Shown here: one piece after another, positions 23,522-31,811 of the stretch
Layout: the number at the start of each line of letters is the position of its first letter
Numbering within the stretch: position 1 is the first letter of the stretch
From: Methanolobus zinderi
Lineage (GTDB): Archaea > Halobacteriota > Methanosarcinia > Methanosarcinales > Methanosarcinaceae
DNA length: 64,000 nucleotides
Direction: 5' to 3'
NCBI RefSeq assembly: GCF_013388255.1
Contig: NZ_CP058215.1
Coordinates: forward strand, 2,640,954 to 2,704,953
Notes under the pieces: generated by a model
What the model saw: only the letters and a program-made list of their open reading frames with translations
Told to the model about the DNA's origin: nothing
The model's database searches: none
Position numbers and translations under genes: made by a program

Positions 23522-24355
23522 TCAAAATGAATGTGGAAGGAAGTTTAACCTATAATTTTTGATTTCAAAAGTTTTACCTAACTCCGCAGCTGAAATGTCC
23601 ATTTCTCCAAGATGAATGTCAGGATTCAAAAATTGGTTAATTTCAACATCAGGATATCCATGTGCAAGTAAATATAATTCAATGCCTGCTGAAGAAATAC
23701 ATGAGACTATTCCTGGCTCTTCTATTTCTGGAAAATTCAATACATCTTTTTCATATTTGCCATAAGCATAGCCTTGAGCAATTAATCCTAATCGATATAA
23801 ACCAAGTATAGTATGCCTAAAGATTGAATCTGTATTCCTATTTTCACTAAGTCCCATCAGTTCACGACACAAGCTCAAAGGAATAAATAATCTCATTTTG
23901 TTTCGATCTTCATCTTTTTCGCAATCATATTCACTATCAAAATAATACCTCCTAGCCAATGTATAAAAAAGGTGATGAAATTTTATTTGATATGTAGACA
24001 TAGATTTGACTAAATCTAAATAAGGTAATGTTCGATCATCTGTTCCATCTTCACTCCTTGATGAAGCTAGAATCCCACCAAAATATTGAGCAGTCAGTTC
24101 ATCCTCTATAAACCTCCCTTCATCCCATACCTGTTTTAGAACTCTAGGTGGCACCTGTCCGGACTGGTTAATCTTTTCTCCGAGTGTATCTACACTTTTA
24201 CTAAAGATTCTTTTAAGATTCTCATTTTTCTTTGCTACACTATTTTTTATCTCTTCACCGAGATACTCTGCTGTTGGGCCTAACAACTTGTCAACAATGT
24301 CTTTTCCACCATACAGAGCTAAACCGGCCCCTATTCCCGTTGTCGCAGGATCCAT
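23522..24355 (-). CDS. DUF4393-like protein (Abi-alpha type), possible defence gene
   Basis: 277 residues behind GGTGAG. The N-terminus has a Gly-rich hydrophobic stretch (GIGAGLALYGGKDIVDKLLG) and continues with VPPRVLKQVWDEGRFIEDEL then AQYFGGILASSRSEDG. This resembles DUF4393, the Abi-alpha family linked to abortive infection in bacteria, where an E-x3-L-x6-(A/G)-x-L(L/I)AS segment is typical. No catalytic motif is evident and the mechanism in the family is not known to me. It is followed leftward by nothing, and preceded by a HEPN-like gene in the same orientation, 41 bases away. Confidence 0.55.
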   Translation of the reverse strand: MDPATTGIGAGLALYGGKDIVDKLLGPTAEYLGEEIKNSVAKKNENLKRIFSKSVDTLGEKINQSGQVPPRVLKQVWDEGRFIEDELTAQYFGGILASSRSEDGTDDRTLPYLDLVKSMSTYQIKFHHLFYTLARRYYFDSEYDCEKDEDRNKMRLFIPLSLCRELMGLSENRNTDSIFRHTILGLYRLGLIAQGYAYGKYEKDVLNFPEIEEPGIVSCISSAGIELYLLAHGYPDVEINQFLNPDIHLGEMDISAAELGKTFEIKNYRLNFLPHSF

Positions 24356-24396
24356 ATTCTCACCTATTATTAATTACACCATTCTCTAAAATAGTT

Positions 24397-25239
24397 TTAA
24401 GAAAAAGCCATAAAGGTTATTTTCTTCGTTTTATCAATTAATTCTCTGACTTCGTGCTTTTTAGGTTCTTCTTTTGGATGAGCACATTTATTTCTTAAAG
24501 TAGCAAGATGATCTATCGACTTAAATATTGCTAAGTCAAAATAAGGGACTTTATCAGACTTACGAAGCTTTTGAGCCATTGGATACAATGTATCTTTTGA
24601 ATCCAATTCTATTTCATTTAACTCACACAATGTTTTTAAATATCTTTCAAGAACAATTCCCGCTATGATTCCCGCAGGGCGAACAAAATCTTTTTCATAA
24701 AGTATTTCTGCCCCATCAAGTTCTGAATTTAATAAATCTGCAGAAACCAACTTTTTATAATTGTTCTTTCTTAAGGAAACGATAGGTTTTATTGTATACA
24801 ATATATTGACTTGAATGTCAAAATAATCCATAAAATTGTTTATTAAGCACTCTTTTTCACTATTAGGAGTTGATAGTTTTATTAAATCTTTTATCTTTTT
24901 ATATTGCTTACAGAAGAGTTCATACTTACCTGTTTCTTCATTCCCAAGATATTCCTGTACAACCATTCTGCAAATTTCGTACCATATTTCATATTTCCTC
25001 AATACTTGCCGTTGGAGAGGTTTTGTTTTAAGGTCAGTTTCACAAATTTCTTCTTCCACTTCATATTTACTAACTGGTAAAGGTTGAGCATACATACCTT
25101 TAGTTTCAGCTTCTTTAAAAATTGTACTAAATAGTTGTGTCCTTTTGTTTGGTTTTGCCGTATTTTCAATTAACTCTAAATATAGCCCTTCAATTGCTTC
25201 GGCTTCTTGAATATAGGTATCAATATCTAAATTATTCAT
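24397..25239 (-). CDS. HEPN-like protein with R-x4-H motif, possible RNase effector
   Basis: 280 residues, helical throughout. The C-terminal part starting near residue 175 (DFVRPAGIIAGIVLERYLKT) and ending with LRNKCAHPKEEPK has the HEPN layout. The R-x4-H motif falls at Arg249-His254, the active site of HEPN ribonucleases in toxin-antitoxin and abortive-infection systems. The N-terminal 170 residues are helical and unrecognised. Very AT-rich like its neighbours. A DUF4145-like non-catalytic HEPN is the alternative. Confidence 0.6.
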   Translation of the reverse strand: MNNLDIDTYIQEAEAIEGLYLELIENTAKPNKRTQLFSTIFKEAETKGMYAQPLPVSKYEVEEEICETDLKTKPLQRQVLRKYEIWYEICRMVVQEYLGNEETGKYELFCKQYKKIKDLIKLSTPNSEKECLINNFMDYFDIQVNILYTIKPIVSLRKNNYKKLVSADLLNSELDGAEILYEKDFVRPAGIIAGIVLERYLKTLCELNEIELDSKDTLYPMAQKLRKSDKVPYFDLAIFKSIDHLATLRNKCAHPKEEPKKHEVRELIDKTKKITFMAFS

Positions 25240-25689
25240 ATTTACTGAATGTTAAAAACTCTATATAAGTAAAACGAATATCGTATAAAAGTGATATAAT
25301 TCATCTCTCAGAGTGATATCTTTCTCGTTGTTTGGCTAGCCCCGGGAGGTGTTCCGAGATGAGAAACACTAATCTCCTACAAAGAAAAGGTTTCTACTTC
25401 ACTCAAAAAAGGAATCCCTTCATCCATTCACATGCCACTCTATCCTTTAATTCGTATCATTTTCGCGGTCTTTGATAACTTCAACATCAAAATTACTGCT
25501 CTTCTCAAAATCAATTTAACTCCTTCCCATGTTCGTATTTCTTAATATCTTCGCATCATTTACCTAGCTGCATCAAGAACTTACAAAACACTTTTGAATG
25601 CTTGCCTGTGTTCACTCCAAGCGCCCGCCTTTGGGGGCGTATAGGCAGAGTTTCAGTATGGTGGTTATTATGGTTGAAGTAAAATTTAC
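25240..25689. other. Gene-free region with GC-rich hairpin
   Basis: 450 bases. The only structure I can support is CGCCC/GGGCG (25622-25626 with 25635-25639), 50 bases beyond the stop of the leftward membrane-protein gene, probably its terminator. A CCCGGGAGGTGTTCC stretch near 25340 stands out by composition but has no clear role. No supported frame. Confidence 0.4.
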
Positions 25690-26196
25690 TTAAATAACTA
25701 CTAAAACTGCATAATATACTTCAAAAATCATCCCTACTAGCATTAACGCGTAGCTAACGAGAGATAACTTTTGATAGTAAGGAAAATATTTTTCATTCAT
25801 TTCCTTTAGTACAATGAGATTACCAATTAAGCAATTTTGATCTAAATCTGAACGGTTAAGACACATGTAGACTTTATCAGTGTTTATAAAAGGAATGGGG
25901 CGTAAAGCTATCAGATACATAACAACAAAAGACGAAGTAAGAGACGATAATAATACGATAAATGTTAAAAGCATAATTATCTTATTATATGCATTTCCTT
26001 TGTCAGAATCAATTGAATAAATAGTAAAACCGACACCAATAAGGATAGTGGCAAGTAGTAAGCTATTGTTCGCTTTATTGCCAATTTCCTTTATTCTTTC
26101 ATTTTGCATGTTGAAGACGTATTTTAAAGATTCGAATGACTGATTTTTATAATTCTTTGCATCATCTCCATCATACGTTTTTTCAGTATCAGACAT
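25690..26196 (-). CDS. Three-span membrane protein, unknown
   Basis: 168 residues with a polar N-terminus of about 40, then spans near 43-62 (SLLLATILIGVGFTIYSI), 72-97 (LLTFIVLLSSLTSSFVVMYL) and 147-168 (LVSYALMLVGMIFEVYYAVL). A polar cytoplasmic loop of about 50 residues with three Cys-containing turns lies between the last two. The layout recalls small membrane effectors of the SLATT kind in bacterial defence gene clusters; I cannot confirm it. It sits between the HEPN-like gene and the integrase, in the same orientation. Confidence 0.6.
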   Translation of the reverse strand: MSDTEKTYDGDDAKNYKNQSFESLKYVFNMQNERIKEIGNKANNSLLLATILIGVGFTIYSIDSDKGNAYNKIIMLLTFIVLLSSLTSSFVVMYLIALRPIPFINTDKVYMCLNRSDLDQNCLIGNLIVLKEMNEKYFPYYQKLSLVSYALMLVGMIFEVYYAVLVVI

Positions 26197-26230
26197 TACT
26201 ATTAATAGTAGGTTTTAAACTTAATAAACA

Positions 26231-27385
26231 TCACTCCATCACCTTCCTCAAAACCTCAGCAACCTCAGGATCCTTTTCAACAAGCTCCATCAGGGCCATA
26301 GCGATATCTGAGCGTTTCTCCTCCACCTCTACCGCAGCATCTATACTCAGTGTCATACCACATTGTGCACAGAATTTAGAAGCCGTACTGTTCACATGCT
26401 TGCACCTGGCACAGATAACAGTTGTGAGTTCCGGTTTATGGTCCTCTTTCTTAACTATGCCGTGTATTCTCAACATGGCATCATCAATTTGCTTTCCAGA
26501 CAGGTGCACATAGACCGCAGGCATCTTTGAATCCTGCTTCCATCCAAGATGTTCCTTCATCTGTGATTCAGTAAGATATTGCGCCAGATCCGTACTCCGG
26601 GAATGCCTGAACAGATAGCAGTATGTCCTCTTCCTAATTCCTGCTTTTTTGGCCGCTCTTTTAATGATCATCCTGATAGCTGCATATTTCAGTTTTTTCC
26701 CTCTTCCCCTCTGGCCAATACCAACCCACAGGGGAGCATTTGGATTGTTTTTATCAGGATGAATGTTAATCCACGCGGCAAGGTAAGGTGTACTGAATAC
26801 AAGCCGTATCCTTCTCATTCCCGTCTTGCCATCTACTACAGCCACAGCTCCGTACTGATCAAAGACAATATGTTTAATGTCCAGCTCACCCAGTTCCCCA
26901 GGTCTTCCTCCGGCATCCCAGAAAATAGATACAAGTGCTTTATCCCTTGGATGATCGACAGACTCAACCATAGACATGATATCATCCTCAGGTAGCATCT
27001 CTTCAGGAAGCTTTACAGGATTTTTTACCTTGGGTTTTATCCAGGCGGTTATCTCCGGATCCTCCCCGCCGTTCAACCAGCGGTAAAACCTCTTTATTGC
27101 CGTAAGATAGCCGTGTTTGGTCCAGTCCTTAACATCCTTTTTTGCAACTATCCCTGCAATATATTCTATATCTTCCCGCGACGCTTCATCCAGTTCAAAA
27201 TCAGCCCATCCCGCAATCATGTTAAGCTGGCTCAGGTACTTGATCACCCGCGCCTTTGACAGTCCTTCAGCAAAAAGATAGCTCTCAAAACGAAATATCA
27301 GCTTCTTGTTATTCTCGCTGTAAGTTGCCTGTTCTATCTTCGATTCAGCCGCGGCAAGTGAGCGATCATAGTTGTAAAGAGACAT
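26231..27385 (-). CDS. int: Tyrosine recombinase (integrase) with C-terminal zinc ribbon
   Basis: 384 residues. An N-terminal SAM-like core-binding domain covers about 20-105. The catalytic domain has Arg in AGGRPGELGEL, Lys in VDGKTGMRRIRL, the HxxR in YLFRHSRSTDLAQYL, LGW and the nucleophile Tyr in AVYVHLSGKQ. After this a zinc ribbon (CARCKHVN, then FCAQCG) and a helical tail of about 45 residues are added, a combination seen in archaeal integrases. The gene starts 70 bases from attR and reads away from it. It should insert the element into tRNA-Met. Confidence 0.92.
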   Translation of the reverse strand: MSLYNYDRSLAAAESKIEQATYSENNKKLIFRFESYLFAEGLSKARVIKYLSQLNMIAGWADFELDEASREDIEYIAGIVAKKDVKDWTKHGYLTAIKRFYRWLNGGEDPEITAWIKPKVKNPVKLPEEMLPEDDIMSMVESVDHPRDKALVSIFWDAGGRPGELGELDIKHIVFDQYGAVAVVDGKTGMRRIRLVFSTPYLAAWINIHPDKNNPNAPLWVGIGQRGRGKKLKYAAIRMIIKRAAKKAGIRKRTYCYLFRHSRSTDLAQYLTESQMKEHLGWKQDSKMPAVYVHLSGKQIDDAMLRIHGIVKKEDHKPELTTVICARCKHVNSTASKFCAQCGMTLSIDAAVEVEEKRSDIAMALMELVEKDPEVAEVLRKVME

Positions 27386-27454
27386 ACTTTAACTTCCACT
27401 TCTTTAAAAAGAAAATTTGCCTACCTAAGTGAAAGTATTAAGGCATGAAAATAG

Positions 27455-27473
27455 AGATTTGATGCCCGGAGCG
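27455..27473 (-). repeat. attR: 19-bp repeat overlapping the tRNA-Met 3' end
   Basis: The right copy of AGATTTGATGCCCGGAGCG. It covers the last 11 bases of tRNA-Met (27463-27473 read leftwards) and eight bases past its 3' end. Because the tRNA remains complete on this side, insertion did not destroy the gene, which is the usual outcome for tRNA-targeting integrases. Confidence 0.85.
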
Positions 27474-27572
27474 TGACTCGAACACGCGACCTCCAGATTT
27501 CTCAGGAGATTTGGACGCACGGTTAATTTTCCCTATGAGTCTGGCGCCCCAACCAACTAGGCTATCCGGGCA
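27463..27572 (-). tRNA. tRNA-Met (CAU) with a 35-base intron
   Basis: 110 bases on the minus strand. The acceptor arm is TGCCCGG/CCGGGCA, the D stem GCC/GGC, the anticodon stem CCAGA/TCTGG and the T arm GCGTG/CACGC. The anticodon loop reads CTCATA-A once an intron of 35 bases after position 37 is removed. The precursor folds as a canonical bulge-helix-bulge: CTCA pairs with TGAG between the 3-base bulges TAG and AAA, with GGA/TCC beyond, so the splicing endonuclease would cut after TA and AA. Mature length is 75. CAU with this arm structure is read as elongator tRNA-Met. CCA is not encoded. Confidence 0.88.
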
Positions 27573-27649
27573 GTGCAGCATGTACAAAGGGCAAAGTTAT
27601 ATTAAAGCATGTCGATTGAACGTCTTTTATAGAAAGGAAAGCCACAGGG

Positions 27650-28228
27650 TCAGTACCCCGTAGCTTCTGCATGTGTGCGCAGCATTGTATAATCCTCAGT
27701 CGCACCACCTACAACAAAAACAAATCTGTCATTACTCCAGATGTAAGTGTATCGTGGAACCTGTTCCCCTCCTACCGTGGAATAGGTTTTTATTCTTACT
27801 GCAGAATGTCCGTTGAAACTCTCTTCCGTGAAGCGCGTACCACTTGCAAGTTCTTTGAAGCCGGATCTGTACTCTGAAACGAATTCTTCTGCCATTTCAG
27901 GACTTTCCAGCTCAATCACATCGATGTATAGATCAACACTGTCTGCCTTGTAGAAGCCTTCAGATGCATCAGTGATACCTGAGGAATTAACATATTCCCT
28001 TTGAACTTCCTCTACCGTAAGCGTAGGAGCACCAAGATACTCATACCCTTCCGGAAGATTATCTATTGTAGTAAGGTCCTCTGCTGACATTTCAGCAATA
28101 TCGGTATTTTCTCCGACATCCGTAACATTGTTTTCCTGCCCACCATCAGGATTCTGTCCGTCCGTACAACCGGAAACAAATAGCATCATTATGATTAAAG
28201 CTGACACTAATACTAGTTTATTAACCAC
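27650..28228 (-). CDS. Secreted lipoprotein of unknown function
   Basis: 192 residues from GTG 28228, five bases after GAGGTG. The signal segment LVSALIIMMLFVSGC ends in a lipobox Cys, followed by a polar Asn/Gly/Asp/Glu linker and an alpha/beta domain of about 130 residues (YLGAPTLTVEEVQREYVNSS, then RYTYIWSNDRFVFVVGG). The domain resembles nothing I can name; similar small lipoproteins are common in Methanosarcinaceae. It is the first host gene right of the element and shares direction with the S-layer gene behind it, 105 bases away. Confidence 0.75.
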   Translation of the reverse strand: MVNKLVLVSALIIMMLFVSGCTDGQNPDGGQENNVTDVGENTDIAEMSAEDLTTIDNLPEGYEYLGAPTLTVEEVQREYVNSSGITDASEGFYKADSVDLYIDVIELESPEMAEEFVSEYRSGFKELASGTRFTEESFNGHSAVRIKTYSTVGGEQVPRYTYIWSNDRFVFVVGGATEDYTMLRTHAEATGY

Positions 28229-28333
28229 TGTTTCACCTCGATATTGAACAGCAAAAAAAGACGTAAATTTAGTAGTAAACTCAAAAAAGAATAGTTAGAA
28301 GGGAAAAATCCCTTCTGTTTATTTATTGTTTAT

Positions 28334-30478
28334 TTAGTTCCTTCTGACAAGGTATGCGACTGCAAGAAGACCTGCAACTGCGAAGACTGCTTCAAATCCA
28401 GGAACTGGTTCTTCATCAGTTGTCTCGTTACCTTCATCCTCCACAGGTGGCTCTTCAGTTTCATCTGGAGTCTCATCTACTGGAGTTTCAACGGTATCGT
28501 TACCTTCTGTTTCGTTGTCAGTTACCTGCTCTTCTTCGTCCATATCTTCTTCTTCATCAGGCTGGGTTGTTTCCTCGCCTTCGATGGTGACTTCCTTGTA
28601 CAGATAGTACCTCAGTGTGTCATTGCCAGATTCAACATCAGCCGTCTTGAAGGCAAGACCTTCAGCGATTTCCTCGGTGTCATCTTCATCAAGGGTTATG
28701 GAATTATCATTAGTCATCTTAATTCCATAAACAGGATTTCCAGCAGCGTCATTACCGAGTTTACCTGTTGTCTGAACTTCGAGTTCGCCAAATGTGTCGT
28801 CATCATCGATTTCAACAACATTCATATAGTCAATCATCCAGACACCCTCAATTACAGCGAGGCTGTCGACCTGGCCCTGGAAGACATCAGTGACGCGTAC
28901 TCTGAAAACTTCAACATCATCCTCACCGGCAACGTCTTCTTCATAGCTCCAGGTTGCAGAGCCTGTAGTTCCTGTAAGATCAACTACCTGATCCTCTATA
29001 AACTCTCCATCCTTGCTAAGCTCCATCCAGACCTTGTCACCCTCGACATCGATCTGCTTTGCGGTCAGTTCATAGCCGTTTGGAAGCTCGAGTGCTGAAC
29101 CGGTCCTGAGTGTATACTTGTCATCATTGTCCAGGATAAGTTTGGCGAGTAGGTCAGGCGTGTCGTTCTTGAGTGGAACATATGCTTCGGCAAAGAGACC
29201 AATAACTGGATACTTGTCGCGGATTGGGTCCCCATCTGTATCTACTTCATTGTACTCGATCTCAAAGCCGGTTTCTGTGATGTTGGCATAGTAAACCAAC
29301 TCGTCTTTATCAATTTTTGAACTCTGTAGGTTGAAAGGAGCTGATGTGGTTATGATCAAAGATTCACTTGTAAGATTGTCATCAAGGTCATAGTAGAATC
29401 CAGCAAAGTTTGCATAAGTCCAGGATCCTGGCTCATCTTCAAAGACCTGTCCTCTGATTTCATATGTACCTGGTTCTGTGTATTCTTTCATGAGGTAGAA
29501 TCTCATGACATCGCCAGATTCAACATCAGCCGTCTTGAAGGCAAGACCTTCAGCGATTTTCTCTGTATCATCTTCATCAAGGGTCATGGAATTATCATTC
29601 CACATCTTGATACCATATGCATTATTGAATTCGCTGAGTTTACCTGTTGTCTGAACTTCGAGCTCGCCAAATGTGTCGTCATCATCGATTTCAACAACAT
29701 TCATATAGTCAATCATCCAGACACCCTCAATTACAGCGAGGCTGTCGACCTGGCCCTGGAAGACATCAGTGACGCGTACTCTGAAAACTTCAACATCATC
29801 CTCACCGGCAACGTCTTCTTCATAGCTCCAGGTTGCAGAGCCTGTAGTTCCTGTAAGATCAACTACCTGATCCTCTATAAACTCTCCATCCTTGCTAAGC
29901 TCCATCCAGACCTTGTCACCCTCGACATCGATCTGCTTTGCGGTCAGTTCATAGCCGTTTGGAAGCTCGAGTGCTGAACCGGTCCTGAGTGTGTACTTGT
30001 CATCGTTGTCAAGAAGCAGTTTTGCAAGCTTGTCAGGTGTGGTGTTCTTGAGTGGAACATATTCCTCGGCAAAGAAACCAATAACTGGATACTGGCTGCG
30101 GATTGGGTCCCCATCTGTATCATTGTTATTGTATGTGATCTCAAAGTCGGTTTCGTTGATAACGGAATAATAGACAAGGGCACCTTCTGGTATCTTGTCA
30201 CCGCTCAAATTTTCGCCTATACCTTCCTTTCCTTTATTGTATATCCTGAGATATTCGGATTCGAGTCCGTCATCAAGATCGTAGTAGAATCCTGCAAAAT
30301 TCGTTGCATTCATTTCAATGTAATTTGATGATCCGCTATAGCTGTCTACTATATCTGACACACTAGAACCGTTATAGACTGGTCCCCTGACCTCCACAGT
30401 ATCTGCAGCGCTTGCTACGCCAGCAAATACTGTCAAGACCATAAGGGCAGCCATTAAAGTTGCTGTTAGTCTTTTCAT
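28334..30478 (-). CDS. Two-domain S-layer protein with PGF-CTERM anchor
   Basis: 714 residues behind a strong GGAGGAG. A signal peptide ends at GVASA-AD. Two tandem copies of the Methanosarcina-type S-layer domain follow (about 30-305 and 330-620), each with YIEMNATNFAGFYYDLDDG- or WTYANFAGFYYDLDD-type starts and the shared ALELPNGYELTAKQIDV. An acidic Glu/Thr/Pro linker covers about 635-690, and the tail PVPGFEAVFAVAGLLAVAY plus RRN is a PGF-CTERM signal, processed by an archaeosortase for lipid anchoring. This is a surface-lattice protein, probably the main one. The two domains share a 329-bp stretch of identical DNA. Confidence 0.95.
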   Translation of the reverse strand: MKRLTATLMAALMVLTVFAGVASAADTVEVRGPVYNGSSVSDIVDSYSGSSNYIEMNATNFAGFYYDLDDGLESEYLRIYNKGKEGIGENLSGDKIPEGALVYYSVINETDFEITYNNNDTDGDPIRSQYPVIGFFAEEYVPLKNTTPDKLAKLLLDNDDKYTLRTGSALELPNGYELTAKQIDVEGDKVWMELSKDGEFIEDQVVDLTGTTGSATWSYEEDVAGEDDVEVFRVRVTDVFQGQVDSLAVIEGVWMIDYMNVVEIDDDDTFGELEVQTTGKLSEFNNAYGIKMWNDNSMTLDEDDTEKIAEGLAFKTADVESGDVMRFYLMKEYTEPGTYEIRGQVFEDEPGSWTYANFAGFYYDLDDNLTSESLIITTSAPFNLQSSKIDKDELVYYANITETGFEIEYNEVDTDGDPIRDKYPVIGLFAEAYVPLKNDTPDLLAKLILDNDDKYTLRTGSALELPNGYELTAKQIDVEGDKVWMELSKDGEFIEDQVVDLTGTTGSATWSYEEDVAGEDDVEVFRVRVTDVFQGQVDSLAVIEGVWMIDYMNVVEIDDDDTFGELEVQTTGKLGNDAAGNPVYGIKMTNDNSITLDEDDTEEIAEGLAFKTADVESGNDTLRYYLYKEVTIEGEETTQPDEEEDMDEEEQVTDNETEGNDTVETPVDETPDETEEPPVEDEGNETTDEEPVPGFEAVFAVAGLLAVAYLVRRN
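28785..29113. repeat. 329-bp perfect direct repeat within the S-layer gene, copy 1
   Basis: Read base by base, 28785-29113 is identical to 29664-29992 (offset 879), bounded by single mismatches at 28784/29663 and 29114/29993. It encodes the central part of each S-layer domain. The rest of the two domains is clearly diverged, so this block looks homogenised by recent gene conversion or strong constraint. Confidence 0.9.
29664..29992. repeat. 329-bp perfect direct repeat within the S-layer gene, copy 2
   Basis: Second copy of the block at 28785-29113. It lies in the first-encoded (N-terminal) S-layer domain. Confidence 0.9.
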
Positions 30479-31003
30479 AATTCTCCTCCGTTAGTTAATT
30501 TATAGATATATGGTCAAGGTAAAGAGTGATTGATAAACAATAAAACGTACACATGTACGTTAAATCAACCTTTCATCGGTGAACATTACGCTCATTGACG
30601 AAAGGAAGCTCATCACCCTCTTGATCCCGTCATATTGGATTACAAGTGTTCTATTAAACAATTGCCGTATTAAATCTTTTGTGGTCTATATCAGAACAAT
30701 TATCGCATTGCATTGGCAAACATCGATGCAATTGACGGGAAATGTCGAAGTCACATTGAAATTTAAAAGAAAAAACAGACAAAACGTGAACTAATATTTA
30801 CTAATCGTCGATGCTATATTACATTGCATATTATATTTTTCATTGAATATCGATAAAATCAAAGTCATTATACACGGAATAGTTCAATATATTTATATAT
30901 GTTATAACATAAAAGAGACATGAAATAAAGTCTGGCAATATACACAAAAATTTTGACATAATCGATGAGGGATATTACCAATCATTAGGAGTGAATAAAT
31001 AAG
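30479..31003. promoter_or_regulatory. S-layer promoter and upstream region
   Basis: 525 AT-rich bases between the leftward S-layer gene and the rightward KaiC-like gene. Leftwards, GGAGGAG precedes the S-layer ATG and a TATA-like TATAAATTAA stretch is at about 30497-30515. An inverted repeat ACGTAC-ACAT-GTACGT at 30545-30560 lies upstream of it and could be an operator. Rightwards, AT-rich DNA with TTTATATATG near 30892 could be the KaiC promoter. A 71-codon frame at 30579-30794 has no support. Confidence 0.5.
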
Positions 31004-31783
31004 ATGTTCGATGGTGCAGTTTCTGAAGAGATATCAATGGATGATGAAACAAATCGTGTCAAGACAGGCATTCCGGGTTTTGACGAATTATGCGGTGGTG
31101 GCCTTATCCGTGACAGGACCTACCTGATATCAGGTACTTCTGGTGCAGGTAAAACTAATTTTTCCATCCAATTCATTTACAACGGGATAACGAAATACGG
31201 GGAAAACGGAATAATTGTCGCAACCGAGGAAAGGCCCGAGCAGATAAGAGAAAACGTTCTCAAGTTTGGATGGGATCTACAGGCACTTGAAGACGAGAAT
31301 AAGCTTGTTATCATTGATGCATGTTCCACCAAGATTGGAATACCGTCACAGGAAAAATATGTAGATGTAAGACCTTTTGATATCAGATCCATGATGGATC
31401 AGATTATTGCTACGCAAGAAGAGATCAATGCAAAGCGTGCACTTGTCGACTCTACAACATCCGTGAGTTTCTACCTTCAGGACCCTGCCAAAATTAGAAT
31501 AGAACTCCTGAAACTTAGCACCACGCTGGAAGTCATAGGTCTGACCTCCATGATGACATGTGAGCTTATTGACGAATCAAAACCTTCAAGATTCGGTGTT
31601 GAAAACTTCGTCACTGACGGTACTATAGTATTATACTACAAAAGGCACGAGAATGTCCGTATGAGAAGCATGGAGATCTATAAGATGAGAGGGTCCGACC
31701 ACAGCAAGAAGATCCATCCCTATGATATCACACCAGGCGGCTTTGTGATACATCCACATGAAGAAGTATATTCAATGTTCTGA
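31004..31783 (+). CDS. Single-domain KaiC-like ATPase
   Basis: 259 residues. VKTGIPGFDELCGGGLIRDR leads into Walker A SGTSGAGKT near residue 48, and ATEERPEQIRENVLKFGWDL is the typical KaiC Glu pair region. The C-terminus has YKMRGSDHSKKIHPYDITPG, the R-x2-H-type segment common in archaeal KaiC-like proteins. Such proteins act in signal relay or in control of motility and gas-vesicle genes in other archaea. It is followed by a minus-strand zinc-ribbon gene and then a two-domain KaiC-like gene on the same strand. Confidence 0.88.
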   Translation: MFDGAVSEEISMDDETNRVKTGIPGFDELCGGGLIRDRTYLISGTSGAGKTNFSIQFIYNGITKYGENGIIVATEERPEQIRENVLKFGWDLQALEDENKLVIIDACSTKIGIPSQEKYVDVRPFDIRSMMDQIIATQEEINAKRALVDSTTSVSFYLQDPAKIRIELLKLSTTLEVIGLTSMMTCELIDESKPSRFGVENFVTDGTIVLYYKRHENVRMRSMEIYKMRGSDHSKKIHPYDITPGGFVIHPHEEVYSMF

Positions 31784-31811
31784 TAAAGGTCAAAAATAAA
31801 AATCCAAGAGA

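Larger units (their letters stand above)
11104..27473. mobile_element. Integrated inovirus-like provirus (about 16.35 kb) in tRNA-Met
   Basis: The element runs between two 19-bp direct repeats, the right one lying in the 3' end of tRNA-Met, next to a tyrosine recombinase gene. It holds a six-gene early operon, a KAP-pentapeptide-S-layer fusion, a toxin-antitoxin-chaperone-like cassette, a morphogenesis operon with a Zot/pI-like ATPase and several very small membrane proteins, a leftward defence-like group and the integrase. Host genes (polB on the left, lipoprotein and S-layer on the right) flank it directly. The filamentous-virus assignment rests on gene order and protein architecture; a plasmid-like mobile element is the main alternative. 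Confidence 0.8.

Noticed and set aside
30579..30794. 71-codon frame in the S-layer upstream region
   Set aside because: No start signals and unusual composition; the region is better explained as promoter DNA for two divergent genes.
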